64,000 nt of DNA from Acidobacteriota bacterium (GTDB lineage Bacteria > Acidobacteriota > Thermoanaerobaculia > Gp7-AA8 > JAHWKK01): NCBI GenBank assembly GCA_019347945.1, contig JAHWKK010000020.1, positions 1 to 64,000 of the forward strand, given 5' to 3'. Below the pieces are notes generated by a model. The model saw only the letters and a program-made list of their open reading frames with translations. It did not search any database and was not told the DNA's origin. Made by a program: the position numbers and the translations under genes. This document shows positions 16,448 through 25,089 of this stretch, one piece after another. Each line of letters opens with the position of its first letter. Position 1 is the stretch's first letter.

Positions 16448-16966
16448 TCATCTGGTGAGCTTCTCGCAGCGCTGACGACGGTCCGGCGTGTCCATCCACC
16501 ACTGATTCCGTACCAGGGCGGTGACCGTACCGTCCGAAGCGATCAGGAACAGATCACGCGGAGACGCGACAATGAACGGCATCTGGAGACGCTTCGCCGC
16601 CCGCTGATCACGGAAGGAGGGAGCCGGGGCGTCCTTCGGATGGGTATGGGCGACGGCGATCGTCCCCACCGGAATCTTTCCGGTGAAGCGCTCCCGCCTG
16701 TATCCATTGTGGTACGGCCAGAGCAGACAGCGGTAACGACCCTCCTCGTCGAGCACGAGAAATGCGCCCCGCTCGGTGTTGCGGTGGCCGCTGCCGGATC
16801 GTCGCACGAGGTCCGCGAAAAAAGCCATGATCGCGGGACTCTTCAATAGCTCATCCATTTGATCCAGGGCGGTTTCCGCCGCATCTGTTCGCCGATCCTG
16901 CGCAGAACCGGGACCGGCAAAAACTGAGAAAAAGAAGGAAAAAAGAACCAGGACGATTGATCGCAC
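16448..16966 (-). CDS. Exported JAMM/MPN-motif protein, probable metallopeptidase
   Basis: 172 residues beginning with a clear signal peptide (MRSIVLVLFSFFFSVFAG, cleavage near SAQ at 21-23). The mature part contains the exact JAMM zinc motif: H107-x-H109-x7-S117-x2-D120 in AHTHPKDAPAPSFRD, with E66 as a possible catalytic glutamate. JAMM enzymes cleave isopeptide or peptide bonds, usually in ubiquitin-like systems or cell-wall peptides. A secreted form with no ubiquitin-like partner beside it points to an extracytoplasmic substrate. It resembles DUF4329-type sequences, from memory only. The only neighbours are the exonuclease gene and the divergent wHTH-FHA regulator. Confidence 0.65.
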   Translation of the reverse strand: MRSIVLVLFSFFFSVFAGPGSAQDRRTDAAETALDQMDELLKSPAIMAFFADLVRRSGSGHRNTERGAFLVLDEEGRYRCLLWPYHNGYRRERFTGKIPVGTIAVAHTHPKDAPAPSFRDQRAAKRLQMPFIVASPRDLFLIASDGTVTALVRNQWWMDTPDRRQRCEKLTR

Positions 16967-17115
16967 AGCCGCCTCCCTCGCCCCGGGCAGGGCGTAGAAT
17001 GGGCTCGGGCCGCTGCGACCTGAGCCGGCGTGCTGCGCAGCACTTTGTATCCTCCAGAATACTTTCGGCGTTTCGCCGAGTCGTCCGAGAGCGGTTGGAA
17101 AATGGCAGGAACTGA

Positions 17116-17760
17116 ATGATGAGGGTTCGATTCGACGTCTTCACGCTCGACGGCGGCACGCGTGAACTGCTGCGCCGAGGAGCGTTGGTAGGGATCACAC
17201 CGAAAGCCCTCGCCCTTCTCGAGTACCTCGTGCGGGAGCGTCCGCGTGCCGTGTCAAAGCGTGAGATTCTGGAGCGTATCTGGCCGGACGTAATCGTCGA
17301 GGAGCAGAACGTGAAGAATCTCGTTCGGGAGATCCGAGCGGCGCTCGCCGATGACGCGACAAATCCTCGCTTCATACGGACGGTGTTCGGTCACGGCTAC
17401 GCCTTCTGCGCGGAGGCGTGGATACCGCGCTCACCACCGGGACTGAAGACCCCGCGACTCGTCCACGCCGAGGGCGTCCATCATCTGGCGCCGGGTGAGA
17501 ACGTCATCGGAAGAGGAGAGGACTGCTCGATCGTCCTGGATTATTCGGGACTGTCGCGTCATCACGCGACGGTGCGGTTCGCCGATGGGGAAATCATTCT
17601 CGAGGATCTCGGCAGCAAGAACGGGACGTGGCTCAACGGCCGGCGGATCGAAGCGCCGGAGCTCCTGCGTCACGGTGATCGGATCCGGATCGGAACCGTC
17701 GTTCTGGAGTTTCGTGCCGACGGTCGCGCGGACACGACCTCGACGCTTGCCGGATTCTGA
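17116..17760 (+). CDS. OmpR-type winged-helix / FHA domain regulator
   Basis: 214 residues in two domains. Residues ~1-98 are a Trans_reg_C DNA-binding domain (RFDVFTLDGGTRELLRRG; ALALLEYLVRERPRAVSKREILERIWPD; NLVREIRAAL; FIRTVFGHGYAF). Residues ~115-205 are an FHA phosphothreonine-binding domain (NVIGRGEDCSIVLDYSGLSRHHATV; DLGSKNGTWLNGRRI). There is no receiver domain, so a phosphopeptide probably replaces response-regulator phosphorylation as input. It is convergent with a large Ser/Thr kinase whose stop is 15 bases away, a natural candidate partner. GGCAGGA upstream of ATG 17116 supports the start. Confidence 0.88.
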   Translation: MMRVRFDVFTLDGGTRELLRRGALVGITPKALALLEYLVRERPRAVSKREILERIWPDVIVEEQNVKNLVREIRAALADDATNPRFIRTVFGHGYAFCAEAWIPRSPPGLKTPRLVHAEGVHHLAPGENVIGRGEDCSIVLDYSGLSRHHATVRFADGEIILEDLGSKNGTWLNGRRIEAPELLRHGDRIRIGTVVLEFRADGRADTTSTLAGF

Positions 17761-17775
17761 GATCGGCGTCAGCCG

Positions 17776-20448
17776 TCAGTCGTCGAGCTCCTCGGACCAA
17801 TTCAGAACGACGTTTACCGGGCCTACCTCTTCATTACTTTTAACGAGAAGGAATCGATCGCCGAAAACATCGAAACTTCGAATCCCCTCGATCGTGAAGA
17901 GAAGACGTGGAGTCGCAGGCTTCAAGCTCTCCCCTCGTCTCTCCATCTCTACAAAGTAAAGATCGTTGCCGCGCCAGTAATAAACCTCAGTTCCGTCGGC
18001 TGACCAACGGGGTGGGCGGCCGCCCCAGAGACGACCCCAGAACGTACCCACCCCTTCCGCCGATACCTGCCACCGCTTTCCGCTCTCCAGAGACTGGATC
18101 TGGACCTCCGTCCCTTTGTCGTGGTCGGAATAATAGGCCAGCCACTTGCCGTCGGGCGAGATGCTGGGCATGAACTCGTTGTGCGGAGTGCGGACCACGG
18201 GACGGGGGACACCGTTACCGGTGAGTGGCAGAAACCAGATGTCATGGCCGGTTTCCGGCGCCTGGCGTGAGAATGCGAGAACGGATCCATCCGGCGAGAC
18301 CGATACCGGGCGCCCGGGTGAAGCGATCAGCCTTCTTGATGGAGCAGCGCCATCGACTGGCGCAGCCACGATCGATTTCAATTGTCCCGAAAAATAAATC
18401 ACCTCGGTCTCATCGTGAGACCACACGGGATACACCTCATCTCCTGGCTCGAAACTGAGTCGGGTCGCGACGCCAGTCGGGAGGTCATAGGTCCAGATGT
18501 CGTCGTTTGCGGCGCCCACCGTCAGGGCAATCCTCTCCTGGCTCGGGGCAACGGTGGCGTAGACCATGTCGAAGTCCAGCTTCGCCAGCGTCTCAGTTCG
18601 GCCAGTTCGATCCGCAACGAGGAGAGAGGTCGATCGCGAACCGGTGCCGGGAAGGTACACCAACGCACGATCCGTGACGTCGAAGTGAGCAGCCCCGCTG
18701 GAGGGACTCCACACCACACCCTCGAGCACCTTTCGAGGCTTTCCTGCAACCGCCCACCGCCTCTCGTCAAGGGGGAGGGTATAGATATCAGCGTCACGTC
18801 CGAAAAACAGATAGCCGTCGACATAGCGGGCGCAGGACCCTCCTTCCCAGATCACCCGCCACTGCCTCGTTTTCAGCGAAAGAACTGCGATTCTCGCCTC
18901 GTCGAACGACGTCATCTGTTCCGTTCGAATCGTGAACAGCAGCGATTCGCCATCCGGAAGCGCGTGAGGCCACCGATGGCTATTTTCTCCCGCGCTCGAA
19001 TCGGGAACGGTGATCTCCTCCGGCCGGCCTCCATCGGCGGGCACCCTCCAGATGCCTCCCGAGGACGAACGAGAGTAGTAGATGAATCCATCGCGGCTCC
19101 AGGTTGCGCCTCGTCCGGCCCCTCCCACTCCAGTCGCAAGGGTCCGGGGAACTCCTCCGCCAGCTGAGACCCTTTTGATGTCCCTTCCCGAGAAGAATCC
19201 GATCGAGCGGCCGTCGGGTGAGAAAAAAGGCATCCACCCGTTCTCGATTCGGGTGCCTGCGTGGAACTCGTCGAGACGTCTGACGTAGAACCCAGGCGCT
19301 CCCTGTTCCACACGACTGTAAATGATGGAGTCACTGTTTGGAGAGACGGCAACCGTGGGAGTGCCGTGGCCTAGCCCCACACCCTCGCTGCCTGTGAGAG
19401 GGACGGACAAGCGAACCACTGAGCGATCGTCGACGCGCGCCTGACGGGAGGCGAGGGCCCAGGCGGCCGCCATGGCAACTGCGGCGACTACCAGCGCGGT
19501 TATCGCCACGAACCGCCAGCGAGGCCAGGAGCGCACGGCGTTTTCCGGTTCGGTCGCGCTCTCGCGGATCCAGCGCAGTTGCTCGGCGAGATCGTGCGCC
19601 GACTCCCATCGTGCCTCCGGATCCTTTGCCAGACATCTGTCGACAAGGTATTGCAGCGCGGGACGAACCGTGCAATCGATCTCGCGAAGCGGTCGTGGGC
19701 TGTCCCGGAGAATCGACGCAACGATGTCGGCCTTGCTCTCTCCCGTGAACGCCGGCCGGCCGCCCGCCATCTCGTAGAGGACGAGTCCGAGAGCGAAGAT
19801 GTCGCTCCGCGAGTCCGCCTTTTTTCCGGAGAGCACCTCGGGAGCCATGTACCGGAGCGTGCCGGCGAATCGTCCCTCCTCGGTTGGATCGAGGCGGATG
19901 GTCGTGGTCGAGTCTCCCTCGACGAGGTCGAGGAGAGGTCTGGCGAGACCGAAGTCGAGCAGCTTCGCTCCCGATCGCGTCAGCATGATGTTCGACGGCT
20001 TCAGGTCTCGATGGATAATGCCCGAGCGGTGCGCCATCGCGAGGGCTTCGGAGATCTCGATTCCGTAACCGAGGAGCTGGTCGTGGGGGAGCGGTCCACG
20101 CTCGAGACGTTCGGCGAGGGTTTCGCCTTCGCAGTACTCCATGACGAGATAGGTAAATCGGGATTCTTGAGCCGAGGGATCCTTTCTCGTGCCGCTCCGG
20201 GCCGTCGCTTCTCCAACGTCGTGGAGGACGCAGATGTGCGGGTGGTTCAAGGTCGCGACCACCCTGGCTTCCCGATCCAGCCGGGCTCTCAGGTGTATGT
20301 CTTCGGCGAACTCGGCGGGGAGAACCTTGACCGCCACCGGCCGGCCCAGACGCGTGTCCTCCGCTTTGTAGACCTCTCCCATCCCGCCGGTGCCGATCGG
20401 CGCGACGATCTCGTAGGGCCCTAGGCGAAGCCCGGATTGAAGCGTCAT
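17776..20448 (-). CDS. Membrane Ser/Thr protein kinase with TolB/PD40-type beta-propeller
   Basis: 890 residues. The kinase domain (about 10-300) is complete: GTGGMGEVY glycine loop, VAVKVLP lysine, IIHRDLKPSNIM catalytic loop, LLDFGLA, and YMAPEVLSGKKADSRSDIFALG. One transmembrane segment follows (about 312-335, FVAITALVVAAVAMAAAWALA). The outer part carries repeated PD40/WD40-like blades (FSPDGRSIGFF, VWSHDETEVIYF, VSPDGSVLAF, ISPDGKWLAYYSD), which in such kinases probably sense ligands or bind partners in the periplasm. Stop is 15 bases from the convergent wHTH-FHA gene. Confidence 0.93.
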   Translation of the reverse strand: MTLQSGLRLGPYEIVAPIGTGGMGEVYKAEDTRLGRPVAVKVLPAEFAEDIHLRARLDREARVVATLNHPHICVLHDVGEATARSGTRKDPSAQESRFTYLVMEYCEGETLAERLERGPLPHDQLLGYGIEISEALAMAHRSGIIHRDLKPSNIMLTRSGAKLLDFGLARPLLDLVEGDSTTTIRLDPTEEGRFAGTLRYMAPEVLSGKKADSRSDIFALGLVLYEMAGGRPAFTGESKADIVASILRDSPRPLREIDCTVRPALQYLVDRCLAKDPEARWESAHDLAEQLRWIRESATEPENAVRSWPRWRFVAITALVVAAVAMAAAWALASRQARVDDRSVVRLSVPLTGSEGVGLGHGTPTVAVSPNSDSIIYSRVEQGAPGFYVRRLDEFHAGTRIENGWMPFFSPDGRSIGFFSGRDIKRVSAGGGVPRTLATGVGGAGRGATWSRDGFIYYSRSSSGGIWRVPADGGRPEEITVPDSSAGENSHRWPHALPDGESLLFTIRTEQMTSFDEARIAVLSLKTRQWRVIWEGGSCARYVDGYLFFGRDADIYTLPLDERRWAVAGKPRKVLEGVVWSPSSGAAHFDVTDRALVYLPGTGSRSTSLLVADRTGRTETLAKLDFDMVYATVAPSQERIALTVGAANDDIWTYDLPTGVATRLSFEPGDEVYPVWSHDETEVIYFSGQLKSIVAAPVDGAAPSRRLIASPGRPVSVSPDGSVLAFSRQAPETGHDIWFLPLTGNGVPRPVVRTPHNEFMPSISPDGKWLAYYSDHDKGTEVQIQSLESGKRWQVSAEGVGTFWGRLWGGRPPRWSADGTEVYYWRGNDLYFVEMERRGESLKPATPRLLFTIEGIRSFDVFGDRFLLVKSNEEVGPVNVVLNWSEELDD

Positions 20449-20847
20449 CGCGGAACTTCAGCATACACCCGATCGCAAGCCTTACGAATCGGGCATGCCC
20501 CTGAAAGCAGTCTCTCCGGGCGGGAGAAGATGGGAAGAAGAGCCGAGAAGAGGAGAAGAGGATCACACCTCAGTACAGTCATCGTAGTCGGAACCAGAAT
20601 GGCTCCGCCGTTCAGAAAGAATTCGAGGCACGCCTCGCGACCTCCGGGAACGCGGCCGAGAAGATGCGTCGCCTCGGTGAGGTTGGGTCACAGCCAGAGA
20701 ATCAACTTCCGGCCTCGTTAAGTTGCGTTTCTGGCCCTGGCCCCAACTTCCCGAATCTTGACCCGGGCACGCACTCCGATGGGTGGCCCCAATTTGCCTT
20801 TTTCGCTTAGGCTTCTGCCAGTAGATTTGTTCGGAAATGTCAGCATG

Positions 20848-20873
20848 GAGAGGCGCCCGATCGGGCGCCTCTC
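20848..20873. terminator. 26-bp perfect palindrome
   Basis: GAGAGGCGCCC and GGGCGCCTCTC (20848-20858, 20863-20873) flank GATC, so the whole 26 bases read the same on both strands. The stem would be very stable. No T run follows on either side, so it could be a factor-dependent terminator, a protein site or a REP-like unit. Confidence 0.5.
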
Positions 20874-21136
20874 GTACGTTCAGCGATCAGCGATCAGCAA
20901 TCACTCGATTGAACAGTTGTCGGAGCTCTGAGACGTCAGCCGTTTTACCCGCGTTTTTGCAGCGAGAGGCTCATCGCACGGTCCTCTGGCGACTCCCGAA
21001 GGTTGCACGCTTCTTCTCGGCCTGTCACACGCCGACTTCCGCGGCATTACAGCCTGACGGCAGAGGCGGCAATTGTCAGGACGGATTGGAGGGTCACCCA
21101 TTGCGACCAGACCCGGTTTGATCCGCGCAGCATAGA

Positions 21137-21162
21137 GGGTCAGACCTTCGAAGGTGTGACCC
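21137..21162. repeat. Compact palindromic member of the GGGTCACACCTTCG element family
   Basis: GGGTCAGACCTTCG is directly fused to CGAAGGTGTGACCC, sharing the central TTCGAA, and is preceded by CATAGA as in the copies near 36844 and 57171. It looks like the two terminal repeats of the 195-bp element at 57179-57373 with the interior missing. Confidence 0.6.
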
Positions 21163-21538
21163 CGATTTCTGGATGTTACTCAGCGCTATCACGTTCCACT
21201 GCTGCCCAAAACGAAGATTAGAATCCCGGCACGAGTCCAATCAGGTCGTAAGTGGCGGTCGATGGGCCGATGGGCGTGATGGTGATACGGGACGCCGGTA
21301 GAGCAGGAAGAAGTTCGGACCTGGAGCGACAATGCGATGAGCTGGATGCCATGAGCCCGAAGGAGCGTGAGAAACATCTCATTCCGCAGGGGAAGTGTTC
21401 TGACGGCTGCGCGAGGAGTTCGAGAAGGGGGTAGACTTTTCGCCTTGATTCGACGTCACGGTCATCAGCCGCATCGCGGAGCTCATATCGCGTCATAGGC
21501 TGGGTCGGTATCGTATGTCGCAACGAAAGGAGGAAGCG

Positions 21539-22900
21539 ATGAATCGCGGAAACCGTCACTGGAGGGGAATCATCATCGTCGTGGCGACTCTGGCGTGGGG
21601 GGGCCCTGGGGCGCTCCGGGCGGACTCGGAGATCAAGGCTCTGGTCGGCGGACGGTTGATCGATGGCTTCGGGGGACGGCCGGTGGCGAACAGCGTCATC
21701 ATCGTCGAAGGCGAGCGCATCCGGGCGGTGGGGCGGATGGGAGAGATCGAAATCCCCGAACAGGCCGAAATCATTTCGACTGAAGGGATGGATGTGCTGC
21801 CGGGGCTTTGGGACATGCACGTCCACCTGATGATCAATGGTCACGCGGACTACGACCACTGGTTCTCGACCTATCCCGATCTCTACCGCAGTGTCATTAT
21901 GCCCGCGTCCGCGAACCAGCTCCTGCTCGCGGGTGTGACGAGCGCCCGCGATCTCGGTGCTCCGCTCGAAGACATCATCGCCGTCCGGGATGCGATCAAC
22001 CGCGGAGAGATTCCGGGACCCACGATGTACGTCTCGGGTCCGTTCATTCAGCACCGGCCGTATCCCGGCACCGAGCAATACCGTTGGGGGGTGAGCGGAG
22101 CGGAAGACGCACGAAGAAAAGTGCGGCGGCTGATCGAGGCCGGCGTCGACGTGATCAAGCTGATCGATCAGGATCAGATGACGATGGAGGAGGTCCGGGC
22201 CGTCGTGGAGGAGGCGCATCGCCATGGCCGCACGGTCGTCGCGCACGCGCACCGTCCGGAGGAGATCCGGCGCGGACTGGAGGCCGGCGTCGACTGTTTC
22301 GAGCACACCGGGCTGGCGAGTGCGCCCGAGTACCCGCCGGACGTCATTGAGATGATTCGGGAAAGGACGGCTCAGATGAACCGCGGGCCGCTCTTCTGGA
22401 CCCCGACCGTCGAGGGGCTCTTCAACTACGAAGCGCTGCGGGACAACCCGGAGATCCTCGATTCGACCGAGTGGCATCTCGGACTGCCCGAGGAGATCAT
22501 TCGCGACATCCGGGACTCGTTCCGCCATCCGGAGCGACTTTCCTACTTTCAGCTAACGCCGCTCCGCCGTCCGACGCTCCGGCATAAGATCGAGCAACTG
22601 CGGGAATCGGGAGTGGTTCTGCTGATCGGCACCGACAGCGGAATCCCGATGAAGTTCCATAGCCAGTCGACGTGGAACGAGCTCGAGGTCTGGGTGCGGG
22701 GGATGGGCATCAGCCCGATGGAGGCGATTCGGGGCGCCACCTACTGGCCATCGGTCCTGATGAAGGTGTCGGACGAGGTGGGCACGGTCAGCGAAGGAAA
22801 GTACGCCGACCTCATCGCGGTGCGGGGAGACGTCCTGAGGCACATCAGCCTTCTTCAGAGGGTCGATCTCGTGATGAAGCGGGGGACGCGATACAAGTGA
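21539..22900 (+). CDS. Exported amidohydrolase (imidazolonepropionase/prolidase-like)
   Basis: 453 residues from ATG 21539, backed by AAAGGAGG 5 bases upstream. An N-terminal hydrophobic stretch (GIIIVVATLAWGGPGALRAD) suggests export. The metal-dependent hydrolase core shows LVGGRLIDGFGGRPV, the metal-binding DMHVH, the catalytic-lysine region VDVIKLI, the VVAHAH and CFEHTG histidines and a LLIGTDSG aspartate, followed by GTVSEGKYADLIAV. Related enzymes hydrolyse cyclic amides or X-Pro dipeptides; the substrate cannot be read from sequence. It stands alone on its strand. Confidence 0.9.
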   Translation: MNRGNRHWRGIIIVVATLAWGGPGALRADSEIKALVGGRLIDGFGGRPVANSVIIVEGERIRAVGRMGEIEIPEQAEIISTEGMDVLPGLWDMHVHLMINGHADYDHWFSTYPDLYRSVIMPASANQLLLAGVTSARDLGAPLEDIIAVRDAINRGEIPGPTMYVSGPFIQHRPYPGTEQYRWGVSGAEDARRKVRRLIEAGVDVIKLIDQDQMTMEEVRAVVEEAHRHGRTVVAHAHRPEEIRRGLEAGVDCFEHTGLASAPEYPPDVIEMIRERTAQMNRGPLFWTPTVEGLFNYEALRDNPEILDSTEWHLGLPEEIIRDIRDSFRHPERLSYFQLTPLRRPTLRHKIEQLRESGVVLLIGTDSGIPMKFHSQSTWNELEVWVRGMGISPMEAIRGATYWPSVLMKVSDEVGTVSEGKYADLIAVRGDVLRHISLLQRVDLVMKRGTRYK

Positions 22901-22927
22901 AGTGACGTCGCTCAGCGGGCAGTCTGA

Positions 22928-22949
22928 GGCTGGGTTTTGAAACCCAGCC
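22928..22949. terminator. Hairpin between convergent amidohydrolase and diguanylate cyclase genes
   Basis: GGCTGGGTT and AACCCAGCC form a 9-bp stem with the loop TTGA, 28 bases after the amidohydrolase stop and between two convergent genes. No clear U-tract follows. Confidence 0.4.
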
Positions 22950-23065
22950 ATTCAGGCGAACGCCGGGTCCGCTCGGCTGATCCTGAGCAGGTGGAGAAAG
23001 GCTGGTTTTCCGGAGCTGGCCCCACCCGTGGGCCTGCGGCTACTCGAACGGTACCAGGCACTCTT

Positions 23066-24919
23066 TCAGTCTGGCAGGGGCCGGGGTCCGCCGGATCCGA
23101 CGGTGATTCGATCACGCCCGAGTCGCTTCGATGCGTAGAGCGATTCGTCCGCGATGCGAAGCAGCGCTCCGACCTCCTCTCCGTGGTCCGGGTAGACAGC
23201 GATTCCGATCGAGACGGTGATCGGCATCGAGACTTCTTCGTAGTGCTGGATGCGTAGTTCCTTCTGGAGACGGTTTGCGTAAATGAGAGCGCCCGCTTCC
23301 CCCGTGTCGGTCATGGCGACGAGGAACTCTTCTCCGCCGGTCCTGACGGTCAGATCGCTCGTCCGAGCCGTGTCACGTATGACGTGAGCGACACGCACCA
23401 GGATTTCATCGCCGCGAGCATGGCCGTACGTGTCGTTCACCTTTTTGAAGTGATCGAGATCGATGGCGATGAAGCTCACCTGAGTTTTGCGACGGCGGGC
23501 CATTGCCATGTGGATCCGCAGGTACTCGTCGACGAACCGGCGGTTGTAGAGGCCCGTCAGAGGATCGGAGATCGCCTGTTGCTCGAGCTCCCGATTCTTT
23601 TCGTCATGATCGAGCATCATCTGAACATTCTCGATCCCCAGTGCGATCAGGTTGGCCACGGAGGCGATCATGCTTGCTTCCCGCGGGGTCAGCGCGTGAC
23701 GCGTGGTGCTCAGCGCGGTGATCACGCCCACCGCGCGTGTCCGCCCCTGAAGGGCTACACAGACGAGCGGATACAGGCGCTCATCCCTCGCTCGGTCCTG
23801 AAGCTGGAATTCGCTGATCGGAAGGTCCCGATTGTGGATCGTTCCGGAAAGCCGGCTCTGAACCTGCTCGTCGATCTGTTTTTCCTTGTCGCGTGCAGCG
23901 CCGTACGAGGCATGCAGGCGCAGACGCCCACGCTCGAGAAGATGGACGACCACTCCATCGACGAGCTCGTTCCTGATGAGAAGGTCGATCGCGTCGGCGA
24001 GAAACGCGTCCGGATCTGTTGCTGCGGCGGCGAGCAATCCGACCCGACTGAGCGTGTCCGCCTGCTCTTTTCGTAGCCGCATCTTCCTGCGCGAGATCCC
24101 GAATGCCAGCAGGAGGAGCACCAGCAGAGTGATTGCGAAGGCGACCGCTTTGCCGTACCGGTTCACCCATGCGCCGATCGGAGATGCCTTCGACTGCACG
24201 CTGATCCAGGAGGGCGAGCCAACCATGAGTTGAAAGCCGTCGTTATGGGGAGGGTTTTCTGAATAGATGGTCACGACACCGGTAACGCTCACCTCGGACG
24301 AAGGCGGAACAGAGGTCACCGCGAAGTCCCGCAGCACGCCTGGCGGCAACGCCAGTCGCATCGTGGAGCCCGCGTGCTGGAGGTCATAACCGACGTAGGG
24401 ACCCAGCTGGACCGGGGTCCCGATGGAGCCGCGCACTGTTACAAGCTTTCCGTAGTGCTTCCATTGTGCTGCCTCTTGCAGAGTCAGCACGAGCGGCTCG
24501 GGCAACTCCCGCTGGCCTAAAATCGCGACGCGAGGCCGGTTGATCTGAATGGCGCCTCGATACTGATCGACGGTGCCCACCACGTCGATGAGCGCGCCTG
24601 GCGGGATGTTGGGTCCACGCTCGGCAATGGAGAAAGCGTACGTGCCGGCCGTCTCATCCTGGAAGTAGACGTGCAGCCTCTCCTGAGAGACGACGCCGGA
24701 GCCGATTGTGACTGTTCCCCGGACATGAACAGGTTCGCCGAGCCTGTCAGGGATCGTATCTCCGTTCGAATCTCGAATTACCTCAGCGATTGTGATTATG
24801 CGAAGAGATGCCGCCGCCCCGGAGGGTGTCTCGCTCTGTTCCTGGGCTGATGACAGCGCCGGAAGCATCGCGGCAATCGCCAGGAGGGTCCGGAGTCGTT
24901 TCGAGCAGACGGCGGGCAT
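23066..24919 (-). CDS. Membrane diguanylate cyclase with periplasmic OB-like and cytoplasmic GAF domains
   Basis: 617 residues that should make cyclic di-GMP. Order: signal peptide (about 1-25), periplasmic region with two OB-like repeats (HVRGTVTIGSG ... IDVVGTVDQYRGAIQI; LVTVRGSIGTPV), one transmembrane helix (about 255-277, FAITLLVLLLLAFGI), a GAF-like domain (about 295-440), and GGDEF from DPLTGLYNRRFVDEYL. The active-site motif is GGEEF, competent for catalysis. An RxxD inhibitory site is not obvious just upstream. Divergent from the kinase at 25090, with about 170 bases between starts. Confidence 0.9.
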   Translation of the reverse strand: MPAVCSKRLRTLLAIAAMLPALSSAQEQSETPSGAAASLRIITIAEVIRDSNGDTIPDRLGEPVHVRGTVTIGSGVVSQERLHVYFQDETAGTYAFSIAERGPNIPPGALIDVVGTVDQYRGAIQINRPRVAILGQRELPEPLVLTLQEAAQWKHYGKLVTVRGSIGTPVQLGPYVGYDLQHAGSTMRLALPPGVLRDFAVTSVPPSSEVSVTGVVTIYSENPPHNDGFQLMVGSPSWISVQSKASPIGAWVNRYGKAVAFAITLLVLLLLAFGISRRKMRLRKEQADTLSRVGLLAAAATDPDAFLADAIDLLIRNELVDGVVVHLLERGRLRLHASYGAARDKEKQIDEQVQSRLSGTIHNRDLPISEFQLQDRARDERLYPLVCVALQGRTRAVGVITALSTTRHALTPREASMIASVANLIALGIENVQMMLDHDEKNRELEQQAISDPLTGLYNRRFVDEYLRIHMAMARRRKTQVSFIAIDLDHFKKVNDTYGHARGDEILVRVAHVIRDTARTSDLTVRTGGEEFLVAMTDTGEAGALIYANRLQKELRIQHYEEVSMPITVSIGIAVYPDHGEEVGALLRIADESLYASKRLGRDRITVGSGGPRPLPD

Positions 24920-25089
24920 GATCAGATCGGCTTCATCATACCGGTGTTGCGGGCGGATCGCATCTGCCGATGCGCCCTTGCGGCAAGGCGCTATGGCGAT
25001 TCGGTCTGGTTTTTTCGATGTGCGGGAGGCTGCTTCCTCGCCGATTTCTGCGCTGTTCCATTCCCAATGGACTTCCTCGGCTTCACGTT

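Larger units (their letters stand above)
20449..21538. other. Gene-poor stretch between kinase and amidohydrolase
   Basis: About 1.1 kb without a credible gene. Frames across it lack family features and have poor codon character. It holds a 26-bp perfect palindrome (20848-20873), short direct repeats of GATCAGC around 20881-20901, and a compact palindromic member of the dispersed element family (21137-21162). A minus-strand frame ending near 21218 reads like a protein tail but cannot be assigned. Confidence 0.6.

Noticed and set aside
20881-20901. CRISPR-like array from short GATCAGC repeats
   Set aside because: The units are about 8 bases long with no spacers of regular length.
21218-22528. 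436-residue minus-strand frame opposite the amidohydrolase
   Set aside because: It is a shadow of the amidohydrolase gene. Only its last part (21218-21440) lies outside that gene, and it has no recognisable homology.
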